Shown: positions 48,478-56,391, counted from the first letter of the stretch. The stretch: DNA of 64,000 bases from Cytophagales bacterium (GCA_019456305.1 VRUD01000004.1:1-64000), one strand, 5' to 3'. Numbers and translations: made by a program. Notes: generated by a model not told the origin, from the letters alone.

Positions 48478-49821
48478 TTAACATATTTGTTGCAACCCTA
48501 ATATCTTACTATAGTAAATCAACGAATCTCTGATATCATCTTTTGAAACAAAATTATCAAACGAAGCTTTACCAATTTCCTTCAGTAATGTACAGTTTAT
48601 TTTGCCATTTTCATTTTTCTTATCCTGTAAAGTAATTGAAATAATATTTTCAAAATCTGCTTCATCAATTTCTATCTTGCCAAATGTAGAAATAATATAA
48701 TTTGTAATGCTGGATAGTTCATCTTTTGAGACCATGCCTCTTTGGTGGGAAATAAAGCTTTCGCAGACGATGCCAATAGCTATGGCTTCACCATGGCGTA
48801 AATTATTTGGTGATTTGATGATTTGGTGATTTGATGATTTGTTAACTGCCGGCTGCCGACTGCTGACTGCCGACTGCTGACTGCCGACTGCCGGCTGCCG
48901 ACTGCTGACTGCCGACTGCTGACTGCCGACTGCCGGCTGCTGACTACCGACTGCCGACTGCTGACTACCGACTGCCGACTGCCGGCTGCTGACTGCCGGC
49001 TGCTGACTGCTGACCGCTGACTGCCGGTTGCCGACTGCCAGTTGCCGGCTGCCGACTGCCGACTGCTTATTGGGATTTGTTCGCTCAAGATAAAAACTTT
49101 CCAGCGCATGGCCAATAGTATGTCCGAAGTTCAATACCTTTCTTAATCCTTTTTCTTCCGGATCATTTTTAATAATGGCTAATTTTACATCAACAGAGTG
49201 GGTAATAAGGGCTTCCCAATCCTGATCCTCTAAACCTTTTTGTGATATTTCGTTCCATTTTTGCCTGTCAGCGATCAAACAATGTTTGATGATCTCTGCA
49301 AAGCCGGATAATTTTTCTTTTTTATCAAGCGTTTTCAGAAAGCCTGGATAAATGAACACGGCTTCGGGGTCTTTGAACAGCCCGATATGATTTTTGTAAT
49401 TTTGAAAATCCACCCCTATCTTTCCGCCTATGCTTGCATCTACTTGTGCCAGGAGCGTAGTGGGAACCTGAATAAAGGCAATGCCCCGTTTAAAGGTAGC
49501 TGCACAAAAACCTCCCATGTCCCCAATCACACCTCCGCCAAGGTTAATGATCAGCGATCTCTTGTCAAAATGCAGATCGGTGAGTTGCTGCCATATATTT
49601 TCACAAGTGCTTAGGTTTTTATGATGTTCACCACTGGGGATGGTTATAATTGAAGATTGAAGATTGACCTGCCCCGACAAAGTCGGGGCGATTGACGATT
49701 GAAGAATAGGAAGGCAAAATTTTTGGGAGTTTTCGTCAGTGATTACAGCTATTTTTGTAAAATGTTTTTTATTTAGAAAAGCGTTAAGGTCTTTTAAACT
49801 TTGTTTGCCGATAGAAAGCAT
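48478..49821 (-). CDS. aroB: 3-dehydroquinate synthase with a large repeat insert
   Basis: 447 aa; AroB is normally about 350. Second step of the shikimate pathway. NAD/phosphate motifs LIINLGGGVIGDMGGFCAAT and QVPTTLLAQVDASIGGKIGVDF are intact. Zinc-ligand region: LNFGHTIGHALES (His234/His238 in this numbering) and LRHGEAIAIG (His343), normally about 16 residues apart. Between them are about 90 residues of QSAVGSRQ-type low-complexity sequence encoded by 32 heptamers plus NHQIIKSPNN from an octamer repeat. A second insert (about residues 45-55) is read from a 17-nt hairpin. Both inserts keep the frame. Order aroB - M16 - DAHP synthase. Confidence 0.9.
   Translation of the reverse strand: MLSIGKQSLKDLNAFLNKKHFTKIAVITDENSQKFCLPILQSSIAPTLSGQVNLQSSIITIPSGEHHKNLSTCENIWQQLTDLHFDKRSLIINLGGGVIGDMGGFCAATFKRGIAFIQVPTTLLAQVDASIGGKIGVDFQNYKNHIGLFKDPEAVFIYPGFLKTLDKKEKLSGFAEIIKHCLIADRQKWNEISQKGLEDQDWEALITHSVDVKLAIIKNDPEEKGLRKVLNFGHTIGHALESFYLERTNPNKQSAVGSRQLAVGNRQSAVSSQQPAVSSRQSAVGSQQSAVGSQQPAVGSQQSAVSSRQPAVGSQQSAVSSRQPAVNKSSNHQIIKSPNNLRHGEAIAIGIVCESFISHQRGMVSKDELSSITNYIISTFGKIEIDEADFENIISITLQDKKNENGKINCTLLKEIGKASFDNFVSKDDIRDSLIYYSKILGLQQIC
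48806..48837. repeat. octamer array inside aroB
   Basis: TTTGGTGA and TTTGATGA alternating, four units, directly beside the heptamer tract; encodes the HQIIKSPN part of the insert. Confidence 0.8.
48846..49069. repeat. 32-unit heptamer array inside aroB
   Basis: I aligned every unit: 32 consecutive 7-mers (CTGCCGA, CTGCTGA, CTGCCGG and minor variants such as CTACCGA, TTGCCGG) from 48846 to 49069 with no insertion or deletion. Total 224 nt, which is not a multiple of 3. All the units are free of stop codons in the aroB frame; another frame on the same strand is open too. Confidence 0.95.
49649..49711. repeat. ATTGAAG heptamers and 17-nt hairpin inside aroB
   Basis: ATTGAAG, ATTGAAG, ATTGACC at 49649-49669, then CCCCGAC-AAA-GTCGGGG at 49672-49688 (perfect 7-3-7), then ATTGACG, ATTGAAG. 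On the aroB strand this encodes the QSSIAPTLSGQVNLQSS segment absent from typical AroB. Confidence 0.85.
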
Positions 49822-49868
49822 GAGATGTGGTTAGCGGTTAGTGGTGATTTGAAAAATTTTAATCAGTT

Positions 49869-51134
49869 TTAAATTTCTAAAATTTTTTCTAACTTTCTTT
49901 TGTTTTTAAAAGGCCCTATTACAGCTAAATTTAGGTTCCCGGGTTGAAAAATATCTTTGGCCGTCATCAAAATATCATCCTGGCTAATTCTATCAATTTT
50001 AGCAAAAATTTCTTTTGGTTTTAAAATTCTATTTTCAAAAAGCTCTTGATTGGCATAGAAAGAAGCTTTAGCATCAGACGATTCTAATAACAGCGTAGTT
50101 TTGCCTTTAATATAATCTTTAACTTTTTTTAATTCTTCGTTAGAAACCTTCTTTTGTTTTATCATCTTAAATTGCTTCAAAATAGCTGAAATTACTTTTT
50201 CTGTTTTTTTAATATCTGCTCCGGCCGTGGCCGCTAAATAGCCGCTATCAGTATCCGAATGAGAATATGCGCTAATGTAATATGCGGCTCCCAATTTTTC
50301 ACGTATTTCAATGAATAATCTAGAACTCATCATGCCCCCTAAAATAACTGATAATAACTTTTGTGTGTATTTCCTGGGATGAGTTAGGTTGTAACCTCTT
50401 ACTCCCAGGTACAAATGAGCTTGGTCTGTTTTTCTATATTCAAAAATAATTTTTGGCTCCGATTGTTTTTCGATCAACGCTGGTTTTTTTGATGGAGTAG
50501 ATAATGATATACTGTTAAAATAGCTTTCTACCTTTTTTACTACTGAAGAACTATCTATTTTCCCGGCAATACACACAATAGTATTTGCAGCCACGTATTG
50601 TCTGTTCATATAATCGACTAAATTTTTTCTTGTTATACTGCTTACACTATCTTTGGTACCTGCTATATCCCAACCCGCTGGCTGATCGCCATATAAAAGT
50701 TTAGTCCACAGACTCCCAATATGATTCATAGGATTATCGTATCCCATATTAATTTCTTCAATGATCACTCCTTTTTCTTTTTCGATCTCTTTACCTGGTA
50801 AGGTTGAGTTAAGAAAGATATCAGAAACCCACTCTATGGCAGTTTCAAAATGTGCTGAAGCTACCTTTGCATAATACCCGGTATATTCTTCTCCGGTAAA
50901 AGCGTTATATATTCCACCTATTTTATCTAAGGTTTCAGCTATATTAATAGGCAGATGCTTCTTCTTAGTACCTTTAAAGTACATGTGTTCCAGAAAGTGT
51001 GATATACCATTTACTTCTTTTTTTTCATATTTTGAACCCGTTCCAACCAATACCAAAATTGTTATAGCTTCTGTATTCTTTTGAGGTATCGTTATGACCC
51101 TTAGCCCATTTTTTAATACTGTCTTTTTATACAT
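49869..51134 (-). CDS. M16 family zinc peptidase
   Basis: 421 aa. Pitrilysin/insulinase family; one active subunit type. Inverted zinc motif HFLEHMYFKGT (HxxEH) at about 45, with the third ligand Glu in VIIEEINMGYDNP. Second M16 lobe has AHLYLGVRGYNL and VILGGMMSSRLFIEIREKLG. No signal peptide, so probably cytoplasmic. Mostly paired with another M16 in other genomes; here single. Same strand as aroB and DAHP synthase. Confidence 0.93.
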   Translation of the reverse strand: MYKKTVLKNGLRVITIPQKNTEAITILVLVGTGSKYEKKEVNGISHFLEHMYFKGTKKKHLPINIAETLDKIGGIYNAFTGEEYTGYYAKVASAHFETAIEWVSDIFLNSTLPGKEIEKEKGVIIEEINMGYDNPMNHIGSLWTKLLYGDQPAGWDIAGTKDSVSSITRKNLVDYMNRQYVAANTIVCIAGKIDSSSVVKKVESYFNSISLSTPSKKPALIEKQSEPKIIFEYRKTDQAHLYLGVRGYNLTHPRKYTQKLLSVILGGMMSSRLFIEIREKLGAAYYISAYSHSDTDSGYLAATAGADIKKTEKVISAILKQFKMIKQKKVSNEELKKVKDYIKGKTTLLLESSDAKASFYANQELFENRILKPKEIFAKIDRISQDDILMTAKDIFQPGNLNLAVIGPFKNKRKLEKILEI

Positions 51135-51152
51135 TTTTATTGTATTTTTAAA

Positions 51153-52232
51153 TTATTTTACTGAGTTATGTCCTTTATTTGCGCTTTTAAATACCCCGGT
51201 TTGCTTACGAATAGACTCATCATGTATGAGCTTGTATAGCTCGGCAATGAATTTTTCATTGAGGTTCATTTTTTTTGCCCACTGCGGCCTGGTTTTGAAG
51301 ATTTCCCGCCAACGTTCTACCTGCAAAATGGTCACATTATGCTCTTTTTTATATTTCCCGATTTTTTCAACTACTGCCATTCGTGCAGTTAAGGTTTCTA
51401 ATAATTCGCGGTCCATATTGTCAATTTTACTTCGCAACTCCTCTAATTGGTTGATAAATTCAACATTATCAGAAGATGGTTTTCTTATCTTCAGGTCGCC
51501 TAATATCTTTTTTAGTTGATCAGGAGTAACCTGCTGTTCCTTATCGCTCAGCGCTTCATTTGGATCAATATGGGTTTCGATCATCAGGCCATCGTAGTCA
51601 AGGTCCAGGGCTTTTTGTGCCACTTCAAATATCAAAGCCCGCTTGCCGCTGATATGGCTTGGGTCACATATCAAGGGGATGTCAGGTAACAGGCGTTTTA
51701 ATTCTATGGGTATTTGCCATGTTGGTGTGTTTTTGAACTTAGTGTTATCAAATGATGAAAACCCGCGATGTACGGCTGCAACGCTTTTTATTCCGGCATT
51801 TTGGATTCTTTCAATAGCTCCGATCCAAAGGCTTAAGTCCGGATTGATGGGATTTTTTACCATCACCTTGATATCTGCACCTTTCATCGCTTCGGCAAGT
51901 TCCTGGACAATGAAAGGGTTTACTGTGGTTCTTGCACCAATCCACAAAATATCAATTTCGTTTTTTAAAGCTTCTTCTATGTGAACGGGCTTTGCTACTT
52001 CAACGGCCGTTGGCAGCCCGGTTACCTTTTTCACATTTTTAAGCCATGTCAAACCTATGCTTCCAACACCTTCAAAGCTGTCGGGCCGTGTACGAGGCTT
52101 CCACACACCTGCCCTGAAGATATCAATATTAAGCTTTTTTAAAGCGCTGGCAGTAGCCAATAATTGCTCCTCAGATTCAGCGCTACAAGGGCCCGCAATG
52201 ATTAATGGGTGATTGTTACTTTGTGTAGGCAT
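51153..52232 (-). CDS. DAHP synthase fused to chorismate mutase
   Basis: 359 aa. 3-deoxy-7-phosphoheptulonate synthase (first shikimate step): PLIIAGPCSAESEEQLLATA, FRAGVWKPRTRPDSFEGVG, WIGARTTVNPFIVQELAEAM, MVKNPINPDLSLWIGAIERI, CDPSHISGKR. C-terminal AroQ chorismate mutase about 270-355: LEELRSKIDNMDRELLETLTARMAVVEKIGKYKKEHN and ERWREIFKTR. This fusion is typical in Bacteroidota and makes the enzyme feedback-controlled by aromatic products. Close to aroB. Confidence 0.95.
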   Translation of the reverse strand: MPTQSNNHPLIIAGPCSAESEEQLLATASALKKLNIDIFRAGVWKPRTRPDSFEGVGSIGLTWLKNVKKVTGLPTAVEVAKPVHIEEALKNEIDILWIGARTTVNPFIVQELAEAMKGADIKVMVKNPINPDLSLWIGAIERIQNAGIKSVAAVHRGFSSFDNTKFKNTPTWQIPIELKRLLPDIPLICDPSHISGKRALIFEVAQKALDLDYDGLMIETHIDPNEALSDKEQQVTPDQLKKILGDLKIRKPSSDNVEFINQLEELRSKIDNMDRELLETLTARMAVVEKIGKYKKEHNVTILQVERWREIFKTRPQWAKKMNLNEKFIAELYKLIHDESIRKQTGVFKSANKGHNSVK

Positions 52233-52334
52233 AGAATATCAACTTCTTTATCGTATTTTACTTTCATTGTTGTTTCCAGTATTTAGAAATTTTAAAGACT
52301 TATATTTGTATTTATTTTTGGGCAAAGAAAAATT

Positions 52335-53540
52335 ATGAATGCGTCTGATAACCTCACTTTCGAAGATACCTCCATCGCTTTTGCTTCAAGATCTGATCCG
52401 GAGCTAAGAAAAATGCATCTCCTTTTTAGGCTTATGAATGATCAATTGCTTACAAAAGTAGGTACTTTTTTTATTAAATCTGCCTTCATGCTTCATTTTC
52501 CCATAAAATTGTTGGTAAAGAAAACAATATTTGAACATTTCTGTGGAGGCGAAACAATTAAAGCATGTGAAAAAACTATCAAAGAATTAGCAAAATATAA
52601 TATTAAATCTATCATAGAATACTCCGTTGAGGCATCAAAAACCGAAGCAAGTTTTGAAAAGACCGCTCAAGAGATCATCGCAACATTTCAAAGAGCAGGG
52701 AGCACCCCGCCAGTTGGCGGGGCCATGCGCCTCCCGTTCTGTGTTTTTAAAGTTACTGGCATTGTATCAATAGAACTATTAGAAAAAATTCAGCAAGGCG
52801 CTCATCTTACTTCATATGAACAGAAAGCATTCTTTCAAACTAAAAAGAGGATTATTAATATTTTTAACAAAGCCTATGAGTATGGCGTCAAAGTGCTTAT
52901 TGATGCAGAAGAAAGCTGGATCCAGGATTCCATTGATTTTATAGCTGACAGGATGATGAAAAAGTATAATAAAGAGCAGGCTATGGTTTACAACACCTAC
53001 CAGATGTATAGGTGGGACAGACTTGAGGTAATAAAAGAAGCATACAACAGCGCTGAAAAAGAAAAATATTTCATTGGTGCAAAATTAGTACGCGGAGCAT
53101 ATATGGAAAAAGAAAGGGCAAGGGCAAAAAAGCAAGGCTGCAAAAGCCCCATATATGCTGATAAACAGGGAACTGATGAAGCATTTGACAACGCCTTATC
53201 TTTTTGCATTGACCATATTGAAAGGATCGCAATTTTTTCAGGAACCCATAATGAACAGAGTTGCTATCACCTTGCTCAATTGATGAATAAAAACAACATT
53301 GCTCCTGATGACTCTCGTGTGTATTTTGCACAATTATATGGAATGAGTGATCATATTTCCTATAATCTGACCAGGGCAGGTTATAATGTAGCTAAAACCA
53401 TTGCTTATGGACCTGTAAACCTGGTACTACCTTTTCTTATCAGGCGTGCCGAAGAAAATACGGCAATCACAGGGCAAAGCAGCAGGGAATTGCAGCTTAT
53501 TAAAAAGGAGATGAGGCGGAGAAAGGAAGAAAAATTTTAG
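52335..53540 (+). CDS. proline dehydrogenase with an insert
   Basis: 401 aa, single-domain PRODH (no P5C dehydrogenase part). FAD enzyme oxidising proline. Barrel motifs: YSVEASKTEA, VLIDAEESWIQDSIDF, NTYQMYRWDRLEVI, GAKLVRGAYMEKERARAKKQG and FSGTHNEQS, YGPVNLVLPFLIRRAEENTA. At about residues 120-132 an in-frame insert (AGSTPPVGGAMRLPF) is read from an 18-nt hairpin (52705-52722) and its flanks. The insert interrupts FQRAGS...FCVFKVTGI between two secondary structure elements. Confidence 0.92.
   Translation: MNASDNLTFEDTSIAFASRSDPELRKMHLLFRLMNDQLLTKVGTFFIKSAFMLHFPIKLLVKKTIFEHFCGGETIKACEKTIKELAKYNIKSIIEYSVEASKTEASFEKTAQEIIATFQRAGSTPPVGGAMRLPFCVFKVTGIVSIELLEKIQQGAHLTSYEQKAFFQTKKRIINIFNKAYEYGVKVLIDAEESWIQDSIDFIADRMMKKYNKEQAMVYNTYQMYRWDRLEVIKEAYNSAEKEKYFIGAKLVRGAYMEKERARAKKQGCKSPIYADKQGTDEAFDNALSFCIDHIERIAIFSGTHNEQSCYHLAQLMNKNNIAPDDSRVYFAQLYGMSDHISYNLTRAGYNVAKTIAYGPVNLVLPFLIRRAEENTAITGQSSRELQLIKKEMRRRKEEKF
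52705..52722. repeat. 18-nt hairpin inside the proline dehydrogenase gene
   Basis: CCCCGCCA-GT-TGGCGGGG, the reverse complement of the intergenic hairpin at 12611. Flanks GGGAGC and CGCCTCCC extend a second, outer imperfect stem. Confidence 0.88.
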
Positions 53541-53558
53541 ACTTTTGTAAATCGTAAA

Positions 53559-54248
53559 TCATTTAACACGTTCAGGGTTTTCTTTAATAAACGATTCCCA
53601 GCTTTTGGTTTTCCTATTGTCTGTAATATCATCCTCTTTACTTTTTATTTTATCGTTTTTACTTGTATAATAATGACACACAGCAACTGCTAAAGCATCG
53701 GTTGCATCAAGAGCCCCCTTATCAGCCCCCCCAAAATCCTCTCTCCCTTCATTCCTTCCCGAAATGGTGAATGGATGAATGGGTGAATCGGTGACTCGCC
53801 TTCCCCGTTTCTCCGATTCAGGGGAGCTTGGAGGAGGGCTAATGGTTTGCTCAAGCATACTTGCCACCTGCTCTTTGGAAGCGTTACCGTTACCTGTTAC
53901 CACTTGTTTGATCTTTCTTGGAGCATATTCAACTATTGGTATATCACGTGAAATGGCTACAGCAATAACCACTCCCTGAACCCTGCCTAATTTTAACATG
54001 GATTGAACATTTTTTCCATAAAATGGCGCTTCAATAGCCATTTCATCGGGTAAATATTCTTTAATTAGCTGAATAGTTCCCTCATAAATTTTTTCTAATT
54101 TTATGGCATGGTTGCTGTATTGGCTTAAATGTAACACACCCAACTGTATAGCTTTAATCCCGGCAGGACTTGCCTGAATGATACCATAGCCCATGATGTT
54201 GGTACCGGGGTCAATGCCCATAATTATTTTGTCGTTATCTTTGTGCAT
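53559..54248 (-). CDS. ruvC: crossover junction endodeoxyribonuclease RuvC with an insert
   Basis: 229 aa; RuvC is usually 160-190. Holliday junction resolvase. Catalytic acidic residues: MGIDPGTNIMGYG (Asp), AIEAPFYGKNVQSMLKLGRVQGV (Glu), and DATDALAVAVCHYY (Asp, Asp). Between VASMLEQTI and GALDATDA, residues about 135-178 (SPPPSSPESEKRGRR...FGGADKG) are extra and repeat-derived, on the loop immediately before the last two catalytic Asp. A C-terminal basic tail is present (KSKEDDITDNRKTKSWESF). Convergent with PRODH. Confidence 0.93.
   Translation of the reverse strand: MHKDNDKIIMGIDPGTNIMGYGIIQASPAGIKAIQLGVLHLSQYSNHAIKLEKIYEGTIQLIKEYLPDEMAIEAPFYGKNVQSMLKLGRVQGVVIAVAISRDIPIVEYAPRKIKQVVTGNGNASKEQVASMLEQTISPPPSSPESEKRGRRVTDSPIHPFTISGRNEGREDFGGADKGALDATDALAVAVCHYYTSKNDKIKSKEDDITDNRKTKSWESFIKENPERVK
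53713..53842. repeat. in-frame repeat cluster inside ruvC
   Basis: C-rich segments (AGCCCCCTTATC, AGCCCCCCCAAAATCC, CCTTCATTCCTTCC) and GGAGCTTGGAGGAGGGCT surrounding GAATGGATGAATGGGTGAATC words. It is about 130 nt, boundaries uncertain. The motif types resemble those in the O-antigen ligase insert at 59371. Confidence 0.6.
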
Positions 54249-54280
54249 CCGAATCGCAAAACTCGTAATTTTTTTTTAAA

Positions 54281-55690
54281 ATGATCGAACTTTTTACTAT
54301 TTACTATTTACTTTTCACTTCTTTATTAATAATATTTTACATTTTTTATTTATTCAGGATGTTGTTAGTGTGGCGGGGCATGCCTGACTATGAATTTGAC
54401 AGTGATATTCCTCAAACCACCGCCATTTCAGTAATAGTTCCAGTAAGAAATGAAGCAATAAATATTTTTTATTTACTTGAAGATCTGAACAGGCAGGACT
54501 ATCCAGTGCAAAATTTTGAAGTGATCATTGTGGATGACAATTCGGAAGATGATACAATTAAAATTGTTAATGAATTTTCAAAAAAGGCATTATTTACGTT
54601 AAGAATATTTGCTTTAAAGGAAGAAGGGATAGCCTCGCCCTCACAGGAAGCAGGGACTCGTCCCGATTATATTCCCCCCGAGTTACCCGGGGGTGCAGGC
54701 GGGATAGGCAGCGACATGCCTTCAGGTAAGAAAAAAGCAATTGAGACTGGTATCAATTATGCATCCGGAGAATTGATCGTTACTACTGATGGGGATTGCA
54801 GGTTAAATCCAGGATGGTTAAGTATTTTGCAGAATTTCTATGTTTCTAAAGCTGCAAAATTTATTAGTGCTCCTGTTAGCTATTTTACCGTAGAGCACAG
54901 AATGTATAGCCCCGCCACTGGCTTGGCTATGCCCGACACAATGCAGGCGATTGAATTTGCAGGATTAATTGTTATAGGCGCAACTTCAATTGCTAAAAGA
55001 AGTCCTAATATGTGTAATGGCGCTAACATAGCATATCCGAAAAAAATATTTTATCAAGTCAATGGATTTGAAGGAAACATAAACGTTGCATCGGGTGATG
55101 ATGAGTTTTTAATGCACAAAATCTATGCGCATGGCGCAAAGCGCATAGCCCCGCCGGTAGAGACGCCCAATTTGGACGTCTCTACCGGCGGGGCTATGCG
55201 CTCCCGGGTTACCCGGGACTCTTTGCGCCATGCGCACGTGTATTTTTTGAAAAACAGGGAAGCAATGGTTTTTACCAAACCCGCAAAGAATTTATCTGGC
55301 TTTATTGCGCAGAGAATGCGCTGGGCTGGTAAATGGGCACATTATGCTGATATTAAAGTAAAGCTCCTGGCAATATTTATCTTCAGTGTTAATTTTTGCC
55401 TGATGGCAAGCATAATTTTTATTATAATCAATCAATACTGTTTTGCCCCGCCAACTGGCAGGGTAGAGGGCGGCATAGTGCAGAACGCTATGCCCTATGC
55501 GCTATGCACTATGCTCCTTAAGGTGTTTGCTGAATTCGTATTTTTAAAGACGGTAATGAAATTCTTCTCCAAAAGGTTTAATTACCTTGCTTTTGTATTG
55601 ATTGAATTAATTCATCCCTTTTATGTTGTATTTTTGGGGTGTTTGAGTAATTTGGGCGGTTTTTGGTGGAAGGGGAGAAAAGTAAGATGA
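54281..55690 (+). CDS. family 2 glycosyltransferase with three repeat inserts
   Basis: 469 aa. N-terminal TM (LFTIYYLLFTSLLIIFYIFY), then GT2: SVIVPVRNEAINIFYLLEDL, VIIVDDNSEDDT, TTDGDCRLNPGWLS (D-x-D), SGDDEFLMHKI, AQRMRWAGKW (QxxRW), then C-terminal TMs (LLAIFIFSVNFCLMASIIFI, LAFVLIELIHPFYVVFLGCL). Processive or polyprenyl type transferase. In-frame extras: about residues 117-143 (SPSQEAGTRPDYIPP), about 282-318 (AHGAKRIAPPVETPNLDVST), about 389-411 (APPTGRVEGGIVQNAMPY). The catalytic motifs remain. Part of the right-hand surface polysaccharide block. Confidence 0.92.
   Translation: MIELFTIYYLLFTSLLIIFYIFYLFRMLLVWRGMPDYEFDSDIPQTTAISVIVPVRNEAINIFYLLEDLNRQDYPVQNFEVIIVDDNSEDDTIKIVNEFSKKALFTLRIFALKEEGIASPSQEAGTRPDYIPPELPGGAGGIGSDMPSGKKKAIETGINYASGELIVTTDGDCRLNPGWLSILQNFYVSKAAKFISAPVSYFTVEHRMYSPATGLAMPDTMQAIEFAGLIVIGATSIAKRSPNMCNGANIAYPKKIFYQVNGFEGNINVASGDDEFLMHKIYAHGAKRIAPPVETPNLDVSTGGAMRSRVTRDSLRHAHVYFLKNREAMVFTKPAKNLSGFIAQRMRWAGKWAHYADIKVKLLAIFIFSVNFCLMASIIFIIINQYCFAPPTGRVEGGIVQNAMPYALCTMLLKVFAEFVFLKTVMKFFSKRFNYLAFVLIELIHPFYVVFLGCLSNLGGFWWKGRKVR
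54630..54710. repeat. first palindromic insert in GT2
   Basis: GGGAC-TC-GTCCC at 54653-54664 and CCCCCGAG-TTA-CCCGGGGG at 54675-54693 (one mismatched pair). Reads as in-frame SPSQEAGTRPDYIPPELPGG. Confidence 0.75.
55126..55236. repeat. nested palindrome insert in GT2 (111 nt)
   Basis: Outer arms TGCGCATGGCGCAAAG (55126-55141) and CTTTGCGCCATGCGCA (55221-55236), a 16-bp inverted repeat. Inside: a 30-bp stem (55141-55170 with 55172-55201, one mismatch, 1-nt loop) built from GCGCATAGCCCCGCCGG + TAGAGACGCCCAA, and a 17-nt hairpin TCCCGGG-TTA-CCCGGGA (55202-55218). Total 37 codons, in frame. Confidence 0.92.
55446..55514. repeat. third insert in GT2
   Basis: CCCCGCCA-AC-TGGCAGGG (one mismatch) at 55446-55463, same as 12611. 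Then GCATAGTGCA (55473-55482) pairs with TGCACTATGC (55505-55514), the latter part of an array of GCTATGC-type heptamers. Confidence 0.8.
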
Positions 55691-55718
55691 TGGGAGATGA
55701 ATAATTGGGTAAATCAAT

Positions 55719-56120
55719 ATGTATTTAAAGGTTTATTTATCAGTTTTTGCTATTATTTGCTCCTGTTCTGGTGAGAATGGAAAGAATATGGATTTACAAT
55801 ACTTTAATGTAGATTATAATAATATTGAAGAAGTTCAAGTATTACACCGAAAGACAAATAAAAAAATATTAGTTGCTAATAAGAAAACCATTGAACAGTT
55901 ATTTAGTGATTACATTAATGATCGTGAGAAGAATATTGCGAAGTTTATGCCCGAATATATTGTTGATGTTAAGTATAGAGATTCAATAGATACATACTTG
56001 ATAAGTGGTTATTACATAAACATGGACGATATAACATATAAGATGAAAAGAAATTTTAACGACTTTTATAATTATATAATAGAGGACAATAATCATAAAA
56101 GACATAGAGTTCGTCAATGA
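55719..56120 (+). CDS. small lipoprotein of unknown function
   Basis: 133 aa. MYLKVYLSVFAIICSCSGEN has a lipobox-like cysteine (ICSCSG) around residue 15. The rest is mixed alpha/beta with IEEVQVLHRKTNKKILVANKKTIEQLF and a basic end (NNHKRHRVRQ). No family recognised. It is 28 nt downstream of GT2. Confidence 0.6.
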   Translation: MYLKVYLSVFAIICSCSGENGKNMDLQYFNVDYNNIEEVQVLHRKTNKKILVANKKTIEQLFSDYINDREKNIAKFMPEYIVDVKYRDSIDTYLISGYYINMDDITYKMKRNFNDFYNYIIEDNNHKRHRVRQ

Positions 56121-56199
56121 TAAGGTGGGATTTATAGTTGGAGAGGGCGGTGCGGTGTTCAAAACGATCAATGGCGGTAAAAGCTGGAAGAAAATAAAA
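56086..56199 (+). pseudogene. remnant of a BNR/Ycf48-type repeat protein
   Basis: In another frame: TIIIKDIEFVNDKVGFIVGE, GGAVFKTINGGKSWKKIK. GFIVGEGGAVFKTINGGKSW is the Ycf48-like/sialidase BNR repeat motif seen in T9SS-type surface proteins. Only one repeat remains; it overlaps the end of the previous ORF. Confidence 0.55.
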
Positions 56200-56203
56200 A
56201 TCC

Positions 56204-56340
56204 GAAATCCGAAACCACTAATTACACTAATTACACTAAATTAGTGAAATTCTTAATTAGTGTAATTCGTGTAATTAGTGGTTTCAAAATTAGTGAAATT
56301 CTTAATTAGTGTAATTCGTGTAATTAGTGGTTTCAAAATC
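56204..56340. repeat. tandem repeat of about 55 nt
   Basis: Two near-identical copies of a unit containing TTAGTGAAATTCTTAATTAG, TGTAATTCGTGTAATTAGTG and GTTTCAAAAT, preceded by the inverse words CCACTAATTACACTAATTAC. AT-rich; the array ends about 50 nt upstream of the ABC permease. Confidence 0.75.
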
Positions 56341-56391
56341 AAGCATTAATATCCATCTTCCATTTTCCATTATACATCTTACATCAACCAT

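Noticed and set aside
48846-49069. Could the heptamer array be a CRISPR array
   Set aside because: No spacers; unit length 7 nt with continuous repetition and it is part of the aroB coding sequence.
48780-49115. 111-codon ORF on the minus strand overlapping aroB, rich in SRQSAV
   Set aside because: It is the same heptamer array read in another frame; heptamers without stops keep several frames open. aroB motifs identify the real frame.
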